A DNA stretch of 44,666 nt from an uncultured beta proteobacterium. Lineage in GTDB: Bacteria > Pseudomonadota > Gammaproteobacteria > Burkholderiales > SG8-39. The position numbers and the translations under genes were made by a program. Numbering within the stretch: the stretch's first letter is position 1; each line of letters starts with the position of its first letter. The notes beneath the pieces are model-generated. The model did no database searches and was not told the DNA's origin. It saw only the letters and a list, made by a program, of their open reading frames with translations. Below, in pieces: positions 8,864 to 17,501 of the stretch. The stretch is taken from contig CAIYPG010000140.1 in the NCBI GenBank assembly GCA_903928055.1, forward strand, positions 1 to 44,666. The letters are read 5' to 3'.

Positions 8864-9811
8864 ATGAGCAAATTCCTGGTACTGGGCGGCAGCGGGTTTA
8901 TCGGCCGGCACGTCGTTGCGCTGCTGGCGCACCAAGGGCATTCCGTCCTGGTGCCGACACGGCAGCGTGAGCGCGCCAAGCACCTCCTCATCCTGCCCAC
9001 CGTGGATGTGGTGGAGACTGACATCCATGATCCGGCGTGCCTCGTGCAACTGGTGCGCGGCTGCGATGCGGTGATCAACCTGATTGGCGTATTGCACAGC
9101 AGGCGCGGCAATCCCTACGGTCCGGCGTTTGCAAAAAACCACGTCGAGCTGCCGCGCAAGCTGCTCGCCGCCTGTCGCGAAGCCGGCGTGCGCCGCATCG
9201 TGCAGATGAGCGCGCTCAAGGCGCGCACCGATGCCCCCAGCGAATACCTCCGGTCCAAGGGCGAGGGCGAGGACATCGTGCTGGCGCAGCAGAAGGATTT
9301 CGACGTGACGGTGTTCCGTCCGTCGGTGGTGTTCGGCCCCGACGATCATTTCCTCAACCTGTTTGCGACCATGAACCGGCTGCTGTGGGTGATCTTCCTC
9401 GGTTGCGCCGAATCGCGTTTCCAGCCGGTGTACGTGGAGGACGTGGCGCGCTGCATCGTCGCCAGCCTCAATGACCGCGACAGCTACGGGCATGCCTACG
9501 ACCTGTGCGGCCCGCAGGTCTACACCCTGCGCGAGCTGGTGAGGTTTGCCGGTCGCGCCAGCGGCCATGTCAAACCGATCATCGGCCTGTCCAAGGGGCA
9601 TGCCTATCTGCAGGCCTGGGTGATGGAATGGCTGCCCTTCAAGCTGCTGTCGCGCGACAACGTCTATTCGATGAGCGTGGACAGCGTGTCGGATGCAACG
9701 CTGCCCTTTGGCATCGTGCCCACGCCGCTGGCGGTGGCCGCGCCGCTCTATCTGCACAGCGAAGTGGCGCGCGCGCGCTATGGCGCGTTCCGCTATCGCG
9801 CGGGACGTTGA
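8864..9811 (+). CDS. NDUFA9-like NAD(P)-binding epimerase/dehydratase family protein
   Basis: This 315-residue extended short-chain dehydrogenase-like protein has the N-terminal dinucleotide motif GGSGFIG at residues 8-14. It matches the atypical subfamily related to the complex I accessory subunit NDUFA9: VINLIGVLHSR, VRRIVQMSALKA, FRPSVVFGPDDHFLNLF, and no clear YxxxK catalytic pair (YLRSKGEGED is at the expected place). Such proteins often sit beside cca or slt in betaproteobacteria. The reaction is unknown; a role in NAD(P) binding, quinone-related chemistry or structure is possible. It starts 150 bp after slt, and the gap includes a small GAAGGC/GCCTTC hairpin at 8799-8813. Confidence 0.88.
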   Translation: MSKFLVLGGSGFIGRHVVALLAHQGHSVLVPTRQRERAKHLLILPTVDVVETDIHDPACLVQLVRGCDAVINLIGVLHSRRGNPYGPAFAKNHVELPRKLLAACREAGVRRIVQMSALKARTDAPSEYLRSKGEGEDIVLAQQKDFDVTVFRPSVVFGPDDHFLNLFATMNRLLWVIFLGCAESRFQPVYVEDVARCIVASLNDRDSYGHAYDLCGPQVYTLRELVRFAGRASGHVKPIIGLSKGHAYLQAWVMEWLPFKLLSRDNVYSMSVDSVSDATLPFGIVPTPLAVAAPLYLHSEVARARYGAFRYRAGR

Positions 9812-9910
9812 GCGCGCGCCGCAGGGCGGCATTGCCGGATTTCGTTTCAGGATTTGGTTTCAATCGCCCGGCCGTAAAGGCCGGATTGCTCCAACGCGGG
9901 GAGTATCAGA

Positions 9911-10297
9911 ATGAAATCCGACCTGGTCTACATTTTCGATTTCATCATCAAGCAATGGAGCTTCACGCCCGATTCCTTCAGGGACGCAATCATCAACGCA
10001 GCCCTGGCGAAGTTCGTATTGTCCGCCGTGTGGTGGGCGACACGCTTCCTGGTCGGAAAGTTTCCGCAGAACAATGCCGTATCGGCCATGAGCGCGGTGT
10101 TCAACACCAAGCCGGCAAAGTTCATTGTCGTGGTGCTGGACGTCACGCTGATCGACGTGTTCCTGTTCTTTGCCGCGGTGGCGCTGCTCGACCTCAGGCA
10201 GCAGTTTTCCTACTTCTCCCTCTGGTCGGCTTCGCTGTTTTCCTTCCTCTTCGTCTACATGCTCATCATCACGCACGCAGACGTGAAGCGCTACTAG
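9911..10297 (+). CDS. Small inner-membrane protein of unknown function
   Basis: This 128-residue protein was not recognised as a named family. It has two confident membrane segments (about 70-94 and 99-121) and a possible weaker one at about 27-47. The N-terminus is MKSDLVYIFDFIIKQW and the C-terminus is short and charged (THADVKRY). The start is supported by GGGGAG upstream. It lies between the NDUFA9-like gene and cca, with 28 bp to the cca start, and is probably co-transcribed with both. Codon use is like that of its neighbours. No catalytic motif is visible. Confidence 0.75.
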   Translation: MKSDLVYIFDFIIKQWSFTPDSFRDAIINAALAKFVLSAVWWATRFLVGKFPQNNAVSAMSAVFNTKPAKFIVVVLDVTLIDVFLFFAAVALLDLRQQFSYFSLWSASLFSFLFVYMLIITHADVKRY

Positions 10298-10325
10298 CCG
10301 CCGTCGAATGCATGGCGGGAGCGCG

Positions 10326-11504
10326 ATGAAAATCTATGTGGTTGGCGGGGCGATCCGCGACGAGCTGCTCGGCCTGCCGGTCAAGGACCGCGACTACGTC
10401 GTGGTTGGCTCGACTCCCGAGGAGATGGAGCGCCTGGGCTACCGGCCCGTGGGCAAGGACTTTCCGGTGTTCCTGCATCCCGAAACCCACGAGGAATATG
10501 CCCTGGCGCGCACCGAGCGCAAGGTGGCGCGCGGCTACAAGGGCTTCAGCGTCCATGCCGCGCCGGACGTGACGCTGGAACAGGACCTGGAGCGGCGCGA
10601 CCTCACAATCAATGCCATGGCCCGCAGTGAAGGGGATGAACACGCTGCGCTCATCGATCCGCATGGCGGCGAGCACGACCTGAGGGCGAAAGTGTTGCGT
10701 CATGTCGGTTCGGCCTTTGTCGAGGATCCGGTGCGCATCCTGCGCGTGGCGCGCTTTGCCGCGCGTTTCGGGTTCTCGATTGCACCGGAAACCCTGGCGC
10801 TGATGAGTCGCATGGTGGCTGACGGCGAAACCGATGCGCTTGTGCCCGAGCGTGTGTGGCAGGAATTTTCCAGGGGACTGATGGAATCTGCGCCAGCGCG
10901 CATGTTCGAAGCGCTGGCCGCCTGCGGGTTGCTGCCGCGCCTGTTGCCGGAACTCGATCTGGCGTTTGATCCAAAGTCCATTCCCGAGAATGCGCCAGCC
11001 AATGTGGCGACAAAGCGCCTGATGCAGGGGCTGCATTTCGCAGTGCGCGAGGCGAAGCCGCTGGAAGTGCGTTTCGCGCTGCTGGCCTTTGCACTGAAAC
11101 AGCCCGACGAAAAATCCGCCAGGGCACTGGCCGATCGCCTGCGCGCGCCGAACGAGTGCCGTGATGCGCTGTTGCTGGCTGCGCGCCACGGTGCGACGCT
11201 GCGGGCGCTATCTGCTTCGGATGCCGCGGCGCAGCTGGCGCTGCTCGAGGCGGGTGACGCATTCCGCCGTCCGGAGCGGCTGCGCACGCTGGTGGATGCC
11301 TGTGAGTGTGCTGCGGCCGGAGATACTGGAGGGGTGGATGAACCTTACCCGCCGCGTCGCGTGATCGAGCGGGCCTTGCTGGCTGCATCGGGCATCGATG
11401 CCGCTGCGATCGCTGCCAGTGCCACGACCGCCGGCGGGGGCGTGGCGGCGGCAATACGCGCCGCGCGCCTTGAATGCATCAATGCCGCACTGAAAGACAC
11501 ATGA
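10326..11504 (+). CDS. cca: CCA tRNA nucleotidyltransferase lacking the HD motif
   Basis: This enzyme adds or repairs the 3' CCA end of tRNAs without a template. The 392-residue product has the class II head domain: VVGGAIRD (GG at 7-8), the metal-binding DRD at 21-23, RRDLTINAMA, and EDPVRILRVARFAARFGF. In bifunctional bacterial Cca proteins the C-terminal half carries an HD phosphohydrolase domain with HHPE...HDLGK. Here the aligned stretch reads VRFALLAFALKQPDEKSARA, and the histidines and the intervening segment are missing. This suggests nucleotidyltransferase activity without the phosphohydrolase/phosphatase functions. ATG 10326 (MKIYVVGG) is preferred over ATG 10308. Its stop overlaps the next start by 4 nt (ATGA). 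Confidence 0.93.
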   Translation: MKIYVVGGAIRDELLGLPVKDRDYVVVGSTPEEMERLGYRPVGKDFPVFLHPETHEEYALARTERKVARGYKGFSVHAAPDVTLEQDLERRDLTINAMARSEGDEHAALIDPHGGEHDLRAKVLRHVGSAFVEDPVRILRVARFAARFGFSIAPETLALMSRMVADGETDALVPERVWQEFSRGLMESAPARMFEALAACGLLPRLLPELDLAFDPKSIPENAPANVATKRLMQGLHFAVREAKPLEVRFALLAFALKQPDEKSARALADRLRAPNECRDALLLAARHGATLRALSASDAAAQLALLEAGDAFRRPERLRTLVDACECAAAGDTGGVDEPYPPRRVIERALLAASGIDAAAIAASATTAGGGVAAAIRAARLECINAALKDT

Positions 11505-12910
11505 ACATTCTTGCTTCCCTCGCCCGCAACGTCCTTGCGGGTTTCCGTCTCGCCCTGTTCCTGCCGGTGTCACGCGACGATTTTCGCATTGGCGCCGAAC
11601 ACTACGCGGTGCTTGCCTTCTTCAACCTGCTGGTGTGGTGCGGCGGGAGTTATGTGCGCACGGCCCTGGGCACGGATCTGCCGGTGGAATTCGTGCCCTC
11701 CGCGGTGCCACAGGTGCTGGCCTTCATTCCGGGGATACTGCTCGCCTGCCTGATTCTCTCCAGGGTGCTGCGCGAGGATGCACTGTTTCCCGTCCTGGCC
11801 GTGATGCTGGCGTCCACTGACCTGCTGTTCGAGATCATCGGCAGCGTGATCTACGTCGGCGTCGATGCCGAATGGTTCGAGCCATCCGATCTGGCGCGGC
11901 TCGCGATCTATTCAGTCTATGTGCTGTGGGCCATTGCCAGCGTGCTGCGCACCCTGGTGCTGGTCGTGCCGCGGCCGGCCCTGCGCAGCGCCCGTGGTGC
12001 CTGCGCCGCCGTGCTGCTGATGGCCATGGTGCTGCTGCTGGCCTATGCGCCGCGTTCCGAACCCTGGGTCGAAGTGGACGATGATGAGTCGGTCGAGGCG
12101 ACAGGTCCGAGTCCGATGCAGGAGGAATACTTCCATCTGCAGGGCAGCCTGCTCGGGCGGGACCTCGATCGCCTGTCGCCGCAGCGACCCGGAATTCCCG
12201 ATCTGTATTTCCTTGGTGCGGCTGCCGATGCGCGCCAGGAAACCTTCGTCCGCGAACTGTCCGTGGTGCGAAAGCTGATGGAGGATCGGTTCGACGCCGA
12301 CGGGCGCACCATCGCCTTGATGAACCACGCCAGCACGCTGGGCGCGGTGCCGATTGCCAGCGTGTCCAACCTGCGCATGTCGCTGGCGCAGTTCGGCGAG
12401 ATCATGAACGTGGACGAGGATGTGCTGGTGCTGTTCCTAACCACGCACGGTTCGCCGCAATACGAACTGTCCTTTGAATTCGCGCCGCTGCAGTTGCGCC
12501 CGGTCAATCCCACGGTACTGGCGCGCATGCTCGCCGACAGCGGCATCAAGTGGAAGGTCATCGTGCTCTCTGCCTGCTACTCCGGCGGCTTCATCGAAGC
12601 ACTGAAGGACGACAACACGCTGGTCATCACCGCCGCCGACGCCACGCACACCTCTTTTGGCTGCGAGGCGGCCAGCGACTTCACCTGGTTCAGCAAGGCC
12701 TACTTTGACGAAGCCCTGCGCGAGGAGGCTGATCGCGGCAGCTTTTCCTTCACCGGCGCCTTTGAGCGCGCCAAAGCCGCGGTGACCGAACGTGAAAAGG
12801 CCGGCGGCTACGAGCCCTCGAATCCGCAGATGTTCGTGGGCAATGCGATGCGCGACAAGCTGAAGTCGCTGGAGGCGCGGCTGGCGGGAATGCCCAGGCC
12901 TGCGCCCTGA
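11501..12910 (+). CDS. Membrane-anchored C13 (legumain-like) cysteine peptidase
   Basis: The 469-residue product has about five hydrophobic segments in the first 185 residues (roughly 31-50, 69-90, 96-120, 132-156, 166-182). An acidic linker (EVDDDESVEA) and a caspase-like C13 peptidase domain from about 230 to 460 follow. The catalytic dyad is visible: H316 in LFLTTHGSPQY and C359 in VIVLSACYSGGF. VITAADATHTSFGCE is also typical of the family. The start overlaps the cca stop as ATGA, so translation is probably coupled. The domain likely faces the periplasm if the helix count is odd, but topology is uncertain. Bacterial C13 peptidases have few known substrates; a protein-processing role is an inference. 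Confidence 0.88.
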   Translation: MNILASLARNVLAGFRLALFLPVSRDDFRIGAEHYAVLAFFNLLVWCGGSYVRTALGTDLPVEFVPSAVPQVLAFIPGILLACLILSRVLREDALFPVLAVMLASTDLLFEIIGSVIYVGVDAEWFEPSDLARLAIYSVYVLWAIASVLRTLVLVVPRPALRSARGACAAVLLMAMVLLLAYAPRSEPWVEVDDDESVEATGPSPMQEEYFHLQGSLLGRDLDRLSPQRPGIPDLYFLGAAADARQETFVRELSVVRKLMEDRFDADGRTIALMNHASTLGAVPIASVSNLRMSLAQFGEIMNVDEDVLVLFLTTHGSPQYELSFEFAPLQLRPVNPTVLARMLADSGIKWKVIVLSACYSGGFIEALKDDNTLVITAADATHTSFGCEAASDFTWFSKAYFDEALREEADRGSFSFTGAFERAKAAVTEREKAGGYEPSNPQMFVGNAMRDKLKSLEARLAGMPRPAP

Positions 12911-12937
12911 ACCGGAGCGGATATTCCCCGCAGGGGA

Positions 12938-13915
12938 TTACTGCGCCTTTGCCGCGACTTCCCGGACGATCTTCTCCCAGCGCGGAATGTCCGCGCGTAT
13001 TGCCGCCTGTGCCTCCTCGGGGGTATTGCCGACCACTTCCGCACCGATGCCGACGAGGCGTTCGCGCACTTCGGGAATCTTCAGCGTGGCCACCAGGTCC
13101 TGATTGAGGCGGTTGACGATCGCGGCCGGTGTTTTCGCGGTCACGCACACGCCATGTCCGACCGTGGCCTCGAAGCCCGGAACGCCGGATTCGGCCACCG
13201 TGGGCAGGTCGGGCAGCGCGGCAAGGCGCTTGGCCGAGGTGATGGCGATGGCCTTCAGCTTGCCGCCCTTGAGGTACTGGATGCCGCCGGCGACGGCCTC
13301 GAATTCGAACTGCAACTGGCCGCCCATGAGGTCGGAGGCGGCCTGCGAACTGCCCTTGTAGGCGATGTGCACGACCTCGATGCCGGCCATGGAACCGAAC
13401 AGCGCGCCAACCAGGTGCGAGGTGCTGCCATGGCCCGCCGAGCCGTAATTCATGCTGCCCGGTTTGGCCTTGGCGCGTGCGATGAATTCCTTCACCGAGC
13501 CCGGACCGGTGGCCGGATTGACCAGCAGCAGATAAGGCACGGAGACGAGGTTCGTGACCAGCGTGAAGGCCGTGCGCCCGTCGTAGGGCGCTTCCGGCAC
13601 GAGGATGGGCGTGGAAGTGAACACGCTGCTCGAGCACAGCAGCAGCGTGCGCCCGTCCGGCGCGGACTTGGCCACGAGGTCGCCGCCCACCGTGCCGGTG
13701 GCGCCGGCGCGATTGTCGACGAGCACCGGGACGCCGAGGCGATCGGCGAGTTTCTCGCCCACGGTCCGGGCCACGATGTCGGTGGGGCCGCCGGGTGCAT
13801 TGGGCACGATGAAGCGCACCGGCTGGTTCTGTGCCTGCACCGGGGCGGCGAGCGCGAGGGTCATTGTCATTGCCAGTGACAAAGATGCTGTGGTGGTGAT
13901 GCGGCTGGTGTTCAA
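12938..13915 (-). CDS. Bug family (TctC) solute-binding protein
   Basis: This 325-residue periplasmic binding protein has a clear signal peptide (MNTSRITTTASLSLAMTMTL, cleavage near VQAQ). It continues with QPVRFIVPNAPGGPTDIVAR, VLVDNRAGATGTVGGDLVAKS, PDGRTLLLCSSSVFT, MNYGSAGHGSTSHLVG and IAYKGSSQAASDLMGGQL. The C-terminus ends in KIVREVAAKAQ. It converges with the C13 peptidase gene, with 27 bp between stops. Upstream (13916-14052) are short tandem repeats but no recognised promoter. The ligand is unknown and no TctA/TctB partner is present in the window. Confidence 0.92.
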   Translation of the reverse strand: MNTSRITTTASLSLAMTMTLALAAPVQAQNQPVRFIVPNAPGGPTDIVARTVGEKLADRLGVPVLVDNRAGATGTVGGDLVAKSAPDGRTLLLCSSSVFTSTPILVPEAPYDGRTAFTLVTNLVSVPYLLLVNPATGPGSVKEFIARAKAKPGSMNYGSAGHGSTSHLVGALFGSMAGIEVVHIAYKGSSQAASDLMGGQLQFEFEAVAGGIQYLKGGKLKAIAITSAKRLAALPDLPTVAESGVPGFEATVGHGVCVTAKTPAAIVNRLNQDLVATLKIPEVRERLVGIGAEVVGNTPEEAQAAIRADIPRWEKIVREVAAKAQ

Positions 13916-13958
13916 GGTTCTCTCCTTTACGATTTCAAGATGCGCATTCCGGAATGCC

Positions 13959-14009
13959 GATTGTGCGTTGATTGTGCGTTCTGTGGCGGCGTTCTCCGGT
14001 GGCGTTCTC
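13959..14009. repeat. Short tandem repeats in an intergenic region
   Basis: An 11-bp unit GATTGTGCGTT is repeated head to tail at 13959-13969 and 13970-13980. A second direct repeat GGCGTTCTC occurs at 13988-13996 and 14001-14009, 13 bp apart. They lie between marC and the leftward Bug gene, about 45-95 bp upstream of the Bug start. They could be regulator sites or slippage products; nothing in the sequence decides this. Confidence 0.45.
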
Positions 14010-14052
14010 TGCGCCGGTCCATCAGTCTACCGCGGTCTCCCCGTCCGGGGCT

Positions 14053-14661
14053 TCACGAACCTAGGCTGCGCACGTAGTTCGTGATGCCATCGAGCAGCAT
14101 TTCCACCGCGATCGCAGTGAGTATCAGTCCCATCAGGCGTCCCAGTGCGCTGACGCCGCGCTTGCCGATCAGGCGGCTGATGCGCGCGGCGAGCAGCAGC
14201 ACCGTGACGCTGGCCGCCATGGCCAGCGTGATCGCGGCCATCCATTCGGGCCAGCGGCCGGGCTCACGCGAGGTCATGACGATCACGGTGGCCAGTGCCG
14301 AGGGGCCGGCGATGGCGGGAATGGCCAGCGGCACGATGTAGGGTTCGCCTGCACCCGCATCGATGACACTGTCCCCCATGGGGCCTTCGGGGTGCTGGAA
14401 CACCATGCGCAGCGCAATCAGGAACAGGATCAGTCCGCCCGCCAGTCCGATGGCGGTTTCCGACAGGCGCATGAGTTCCAGCAGTGGCCGGCCCATGAAC
14501 AGGAACACGAGCAATGCGCCATAGGCGATCGCGCATTCGCGCACGATGACATGCCGCCGCCGCTCCTCGTCCACGCGGCCCAGCGTGGCGACCACCAGCG
14601 GAATGTTGCCGAACGGATCGAGCACCAGGATCAGCAGGATGGTGGCGGAGGCGATGTCCAT
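14053..14661 (-). CDS. MarC family (UPF0056) integral membrane protein
   Basis: This 202-residue protein has about six membrane helices. MarC family landmarks include LILVLDPFGNIPLVVATL near the N-terminus, RECAIAYGALLVFLFMGRPLL, and the central VPLAIPAIAGPSALATVIV. The family was once linked to multiple antibiotic resistance, but this was not upheld and its function is unknown. ATG 14661 is used, with AGGA 8 nt upstream. The frame stays open further upstream into a remnant reading CGFSSGDKTHTL. That remnant matches the C-terminus of the methyltransferase encoded at 17639-18796, which indicates that marC once lay directly downstream of that gene. Confidence 0.88.
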   Translation of the reverse strand: MDIASATILLILVLDPFGNIPLVVATLGRVDEERRRHVIVRECAIAYGALLVFLFMGRPLLELMRLSETAIGLAGGLILFLIALRMVFQHPEGPMGDSVIDAGAGEPYIVPLAIPAIAGPSALATVIVMTSREPGRWPEWMAAITLAMAASVTVLLLAARISRLIGKRGVSALGRLMGLILTAIAVEMLLDGITNYVRSLGS

Positions 14662-14665
14662 GGTT

Positions 14666-14717
14666 GGTCCTGTCTGCAGGGTATGGGTCTTGTCGCCGGA
14701 GCTGAAGCCGCACAACG
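14666..14717. repeat. Left copy of a 52-bp direct repeat (methyltransferase 3' end plus marC leader)
   Basis: By hand alignment this matches 17631-17682 in the same orientation at 45 of 52 positions, including an uninterrupted 18-bp run TGGGTCTTGTCGCCGGAG. On the minus strand it encodes the methyltransferase tail SGDKTHTL followed by the AGGACC leader that serves marC. The methyltransferase stop codon TAG of the right copy reads CAG here. It marks the left boundary of the 2.9-kb segment 14718-17630. Confidence 0.82.
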
Positions 14718-15046
14718 TATGGGGAACTCAAACCACTTTCTCCGCGTGCGCGACTATATCGCCGCCCCGACAAGGGGTCAATCAGACGGGACTCGGTGAG
14801 AGTCCCCCTCTCGCACAGCTGGCCGCACGAGTCTTGAATCAGGCTGACGCATCAATGCTCGAACTATGCGGTGAAAGATCAGGTTATATAATGAAAATGA
14901 AAATTGAGTGGCGGGATTTCGAACAACAAATTCAGGTGCCATGATTTCTGAAAATTCCCGTCAATCATGCAGGCGCCAATTCCCGATGGTCATGGGGTCA
15001 TGGGCACTTGGCACCAGAGGCAATCAATTCACCAGTGGGAGCAGCC
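14718..15046. other. Gene-free stretch at the left end of the inserted segment
   Basis: No gene was found here. It contains a perfect 7-bp hairpin (GGGACTC-ggtga-GAGTCCC) at 14788-14806 and a perfect -10-like TATAAT at 14887-14892. The hexamer 17 bp upstream of TATAAT does not resemble -35. Base composition turns more A+T-rich from about 14870 (for example TTATATAATGAAAATGAAAA). It probably holds the promoter of the Bug gene at 15047. No insertion-sequence ends were recognised. Confidence 0.5.
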
Positions 15047-16036
15047 ATGCGAGAGTGCATTTCACGTTTGTTGCAGACAATCGGTGCGGTACTGTCATTG
15101 GCAATCATGTGTATCGCATCGGGGCCGGTCTCGGCGGATGAGGCGTATCCCAACAGACCAATCAAACTCATTGTTCCATTTAATGCGGGTGGCGGCGCGG
15201 ATGTTGTCGCACGAGTGATGGGGGTGGGATTGTCCAATCGGCTCAATCAGCCGATCGTGGTCGAAAATCGGGTGGGGGCGGGCGGCGTAATCGGCACTGA
15301 TCTGGGCGCCAAAGCGGCTGCCGACGGTTACACCCTTACCTTTGTTCCGGCTTCGTACACCATGCAGCCGGCACTGCAAAAGCTGCCATACGATCCGATT
15401 AAATCATTCGAGCCTGTTTCCCGCGTGGGCAAAGGGGATTACGTATTGGTTGTCAGTCCTGCGGTTCCGGTCAAGACGGTCAAGGAGTTCATCGCATACG
15501 CGAAAAACAATCCCGGCAAGCTTTTCTTTGGCACGGCCGGCGCAGGCTCAACGGCCCACATGTTCACGGAACTCCTCAAGGTCAGGGCCGGAATAGAACT
15601 CACCATGGTCCATTTTAAAGGTGGCAATCAGATGGTAAGCGACCTGCTTGGCGGACATATTCAAGGCATCATGCTTTCGCCCCCGGCCGTGCGTCCACAT
15701 GTTTTGGCGGGCAAGCTTACCGGTCTCGCCACCACCTCCCTGGAACGCAGCAGCAGCTTCAGCGACTTGCCAACGCTGAATGAGTCCGGCCTGCCAGGAT
15801 TCGAAGCGATTGTCTGGTGGGGATTGCTCGCACCGGCGGGCACCCCGGGATCAGTCGTTGGCCGATTGGAGAACGAAATCAAGCTCGTGCTTGCCGTTCC
15901 GGATGTCAGGAAGGCCTTCACCAATGAGGGGGTGGAACCCGATTACCAGAATTCCGCCGAGTTTCGTCCATTCATTGCAAAAGAAATCGCCGAATGGAAA
16001 GACGTGGTGAAGAAGGGCAACATCAAACTGGATTGA
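15047..16036 (+). CDS. Bug family (TctC) solute-binding protein on the inserted segment
   Basis: This 329-residue periplasmic binding protein has a signal peptide (about residues 1-31, cleavage near PVSADE). It continues with YPNRPIKLIVPFNAGGGADV, IVVENRVGAGGVIGTDLGAK, AADGYTLTFVPASYTMQPAL, LFFGTAGAGSTAHMF and VHFKGGNQMVSDLLGGH. ATG 15047 is chosen because GGGAG precedes it by 5 nt and the signal peptide begins there; the frame is open to 15008. The base composition is visibly less G+C-rich than that of the other Bug genes in the window (for example many AAA, AAT and ATT codons), in line with acquisition. It converges with the MmgE/PrpD gene, with 67 bp between stops. Confidence 0.92.
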   Translation: MRECISRLLQTIGAVLSLAIMCIASGPVSADEAYPNRPIKLIVPFNAGGGADVVARVMGVGLSNRLNQPIVVENRVGAGGVIGTDLGAKAAADGYTLTFVPASYTMQPALQKLPYDPIKSFEPVSRVGKGDYVLVVSPAVPVKTVKEFIAYAKNNPGKLFFGTAGAGSTAHMFTELLKVRAGIELTMVHFKGGNQMVSDLLGGHIQGIMLSPPAVRPHVLAGKLTGLATTSLERSSSFSDLPTLNESGLPGFEAIVWWGLLAPAGTPGSVVGRLENEIKLVLAVPDVRKAFTNEGVEPDYQNSAEFRPFIAKEIAEWKDVVKKGNIKLD

Positions 16037-16103
16037 TGCTGTTGCGTGCTAAAAACGGGCGCCAAGACTGGCAAGCCTGTTTTGGGAGGCGATGGCAATT
16101 GGC

Positions 16104-17501
16104 TCAAGCGCGGAGTAGTGCAGTCAATTCCCGAACAGAACGGACGCTCTCCAGGCGTGAGACCATGGATATGACCGCATCAGTGTCCACGTCCGCCCGC
16201 GACAGCGAGACGAGTCGCTTGAACTTCTCTTCGAGTTCATTCCGGGAGCAGGGATCCGCCGCCGTTCCATGTGGATCGAGGGTTGTCCCTGTTCTCATCT
16301 CTCCCCCCGCCAGATGCAACTCGACTCGGGTGCCGAAGCGCGCCGGATAGACGGCTTCGCATTGCGGATCGACAATGATTTCCACCCGCTTTGCCAGCGC
16401 ATTGCGTGTTGGATCATGGATTGCAGAGGCGCTGAATTCACTCGGATCCGCTGCGTCCCCCGCCAGGGCAACCGCAACGCAGTAGGGGATGCTGTATTGC
16501 GCCTCCATCGTGTCGCTTGGTGACATGTTTGCATTGTTCTTCACTGCAAATGCGCTTGTGCCAACGACCACCTTCTCGACGCGATCAAGCGACATGGGCG
16601 CTCCGCCACGCAACGACGCAAGCAGCTGAACCACACCTTGTATCCAGCCGCAGACAGGATAGATTTTTACCCACAGACCATCCATCGCCCATTGCTCACC
16701 CAGTCCCTCCACCAGGCACTGCGGTTGTGCAGAGTCACCCGCAAAAACATCAAGCAACCCGAATTGCCCGTCGATCGCAGCACTGGGGCCCGTGAAACCC
16801 CGCGCCGCCAGGCGGCTCATCCGTACTCCCGCTTCCGCCGCCCGCCCGCCATGCATGCGCTTGACCATTCCGCCGCCGCTGCCGTTCGCAAACGCCTTTA
16901 TCCCGGACGATGCCGAACAAGCCAGGCCTGCCGCCCAAATTGACTGCTCGCGGGTAAGGTTGGAGACGACACTGCAAGCAATTGCTGCGGCCACAGGACC
17001 AACGACTGCCGTCTTGTGAAATCCCCGATGCGACGGCTCCATCCCGATGGCGAGGCTCAGCCTTGACATCAACTCATAGCCCGCGATGATTCCACCGATT
17101 AACTCAAGGCCGGAAGCGTTTGACGCCTCTGCCGCCGCGAGCAACGCGGGCACGATGACCGTTCCCGGATGAACAATCGAGGCTGGCAACAAATCGTCGA
17201 GTTCGAAACCATGTATTGACGTGCCGTTACACAGTGCGGCCTGCGACGGCGCAACGGTCCTGCGTGAGCCAATGATGGTGCACGGGCCGGATGAGCCATC
17301 CGAACAGGCCTCCGCAGACATGATCTCACCCCAGGATTGGGTGTGGCCGAAGAGCCCGCATCCCAATGCATCAAGCAACGCCTGCTTTGCGCGATCGACG
17401 ATGCGCTCGGGAAATGCCTGCGACTGGCCATGCCAATGCTCGATCAGATGTAATGCAGGACTTGCTGCAGGGATGTTGCTCATATCGCCCAATTCATTCA
17501 T
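16104..17501 (-). CDS. MmgE/PrpD family protein
   Basis: The 465-residue product belongs to the MmgE/PrpD fold, whose best-known members are 2-methylcitrate dehydratase and cis-aconitate decarboxylase. Landmarks include AKQALLDALGCGLFGHTQSW near residue 40, NGTSIHGFELDDL with IVHPGTVIVPALLAAAE, GIKAFANGSGGGMVKRMHGG, and IYPVCGWIQGVVQLLASL. Starts at 17501 (MNELGD) or 17483 (MSNIPA) both fit; neither has a strong ribosome site. Homologues are often found with Bug proteins in betaproteobacteria, as here. The substrate is unknown; true PrpD activity is unlikely without prpB/prpC nearby. It lies on the lower-GC inserted segment. Confidence 0.88.
   Translation of the reverse strand: MNELGDMSNIPAASPALHLIEHWHGQSQAFPERIVDRAKQALLDALGCGLFGHTQSWGEIMSAEACSDGSSGPCTIIGSRRTVAPSQAALCNGTSIHGFELDDLLPASIVHPGTVIVPALLAAAEASNASGLELIGGIIAGYELMSRLSLAIGMEPSHRGFHKTAVVGPVAAAIACSVVSNLTREQSIWAAGLACSASSGIKAFANGSGGGMVKRMHGGRAAEAGVRMSRLAARGFTGPSAAIDGQFGLLDVFAGDSAQPQCLVEGLGEQWAMDGLWVKIYPVCGWIQGVVQLLASLRGGAPMSLDRVEKVVVGTSAFAVKNNANMSPSDTMEAQYSIPYCVAVALAGDAADPSEFSASAIHDPTRNALAKRVEIIVDPQCEAVYPARFGTRVELHLAGGEMRTGTTLDPHGTAADPCSRNELEEKFKRLVSLSRADVDTDAVISMVSRLESVRSVRELTALLRA

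Noticed and set aside
6674..9832. 1052-residue open frame on the minus strand
   Set aside because: It is antisense to slt and the NDUFA9-like gene, both of which have clear family motifs. Long antisense frames arise from strong G+C bias at third codon positions; the translation is His/Arg/Gly/Ala-rich with no recognisable domain.
14788..14806. Hairpin GGGACTC/GAGTCCC as an integron or transposon end
   Set aside because: No integrase, no attC-like arms and no matching terminal repeat at the other end of the segment near 17630.
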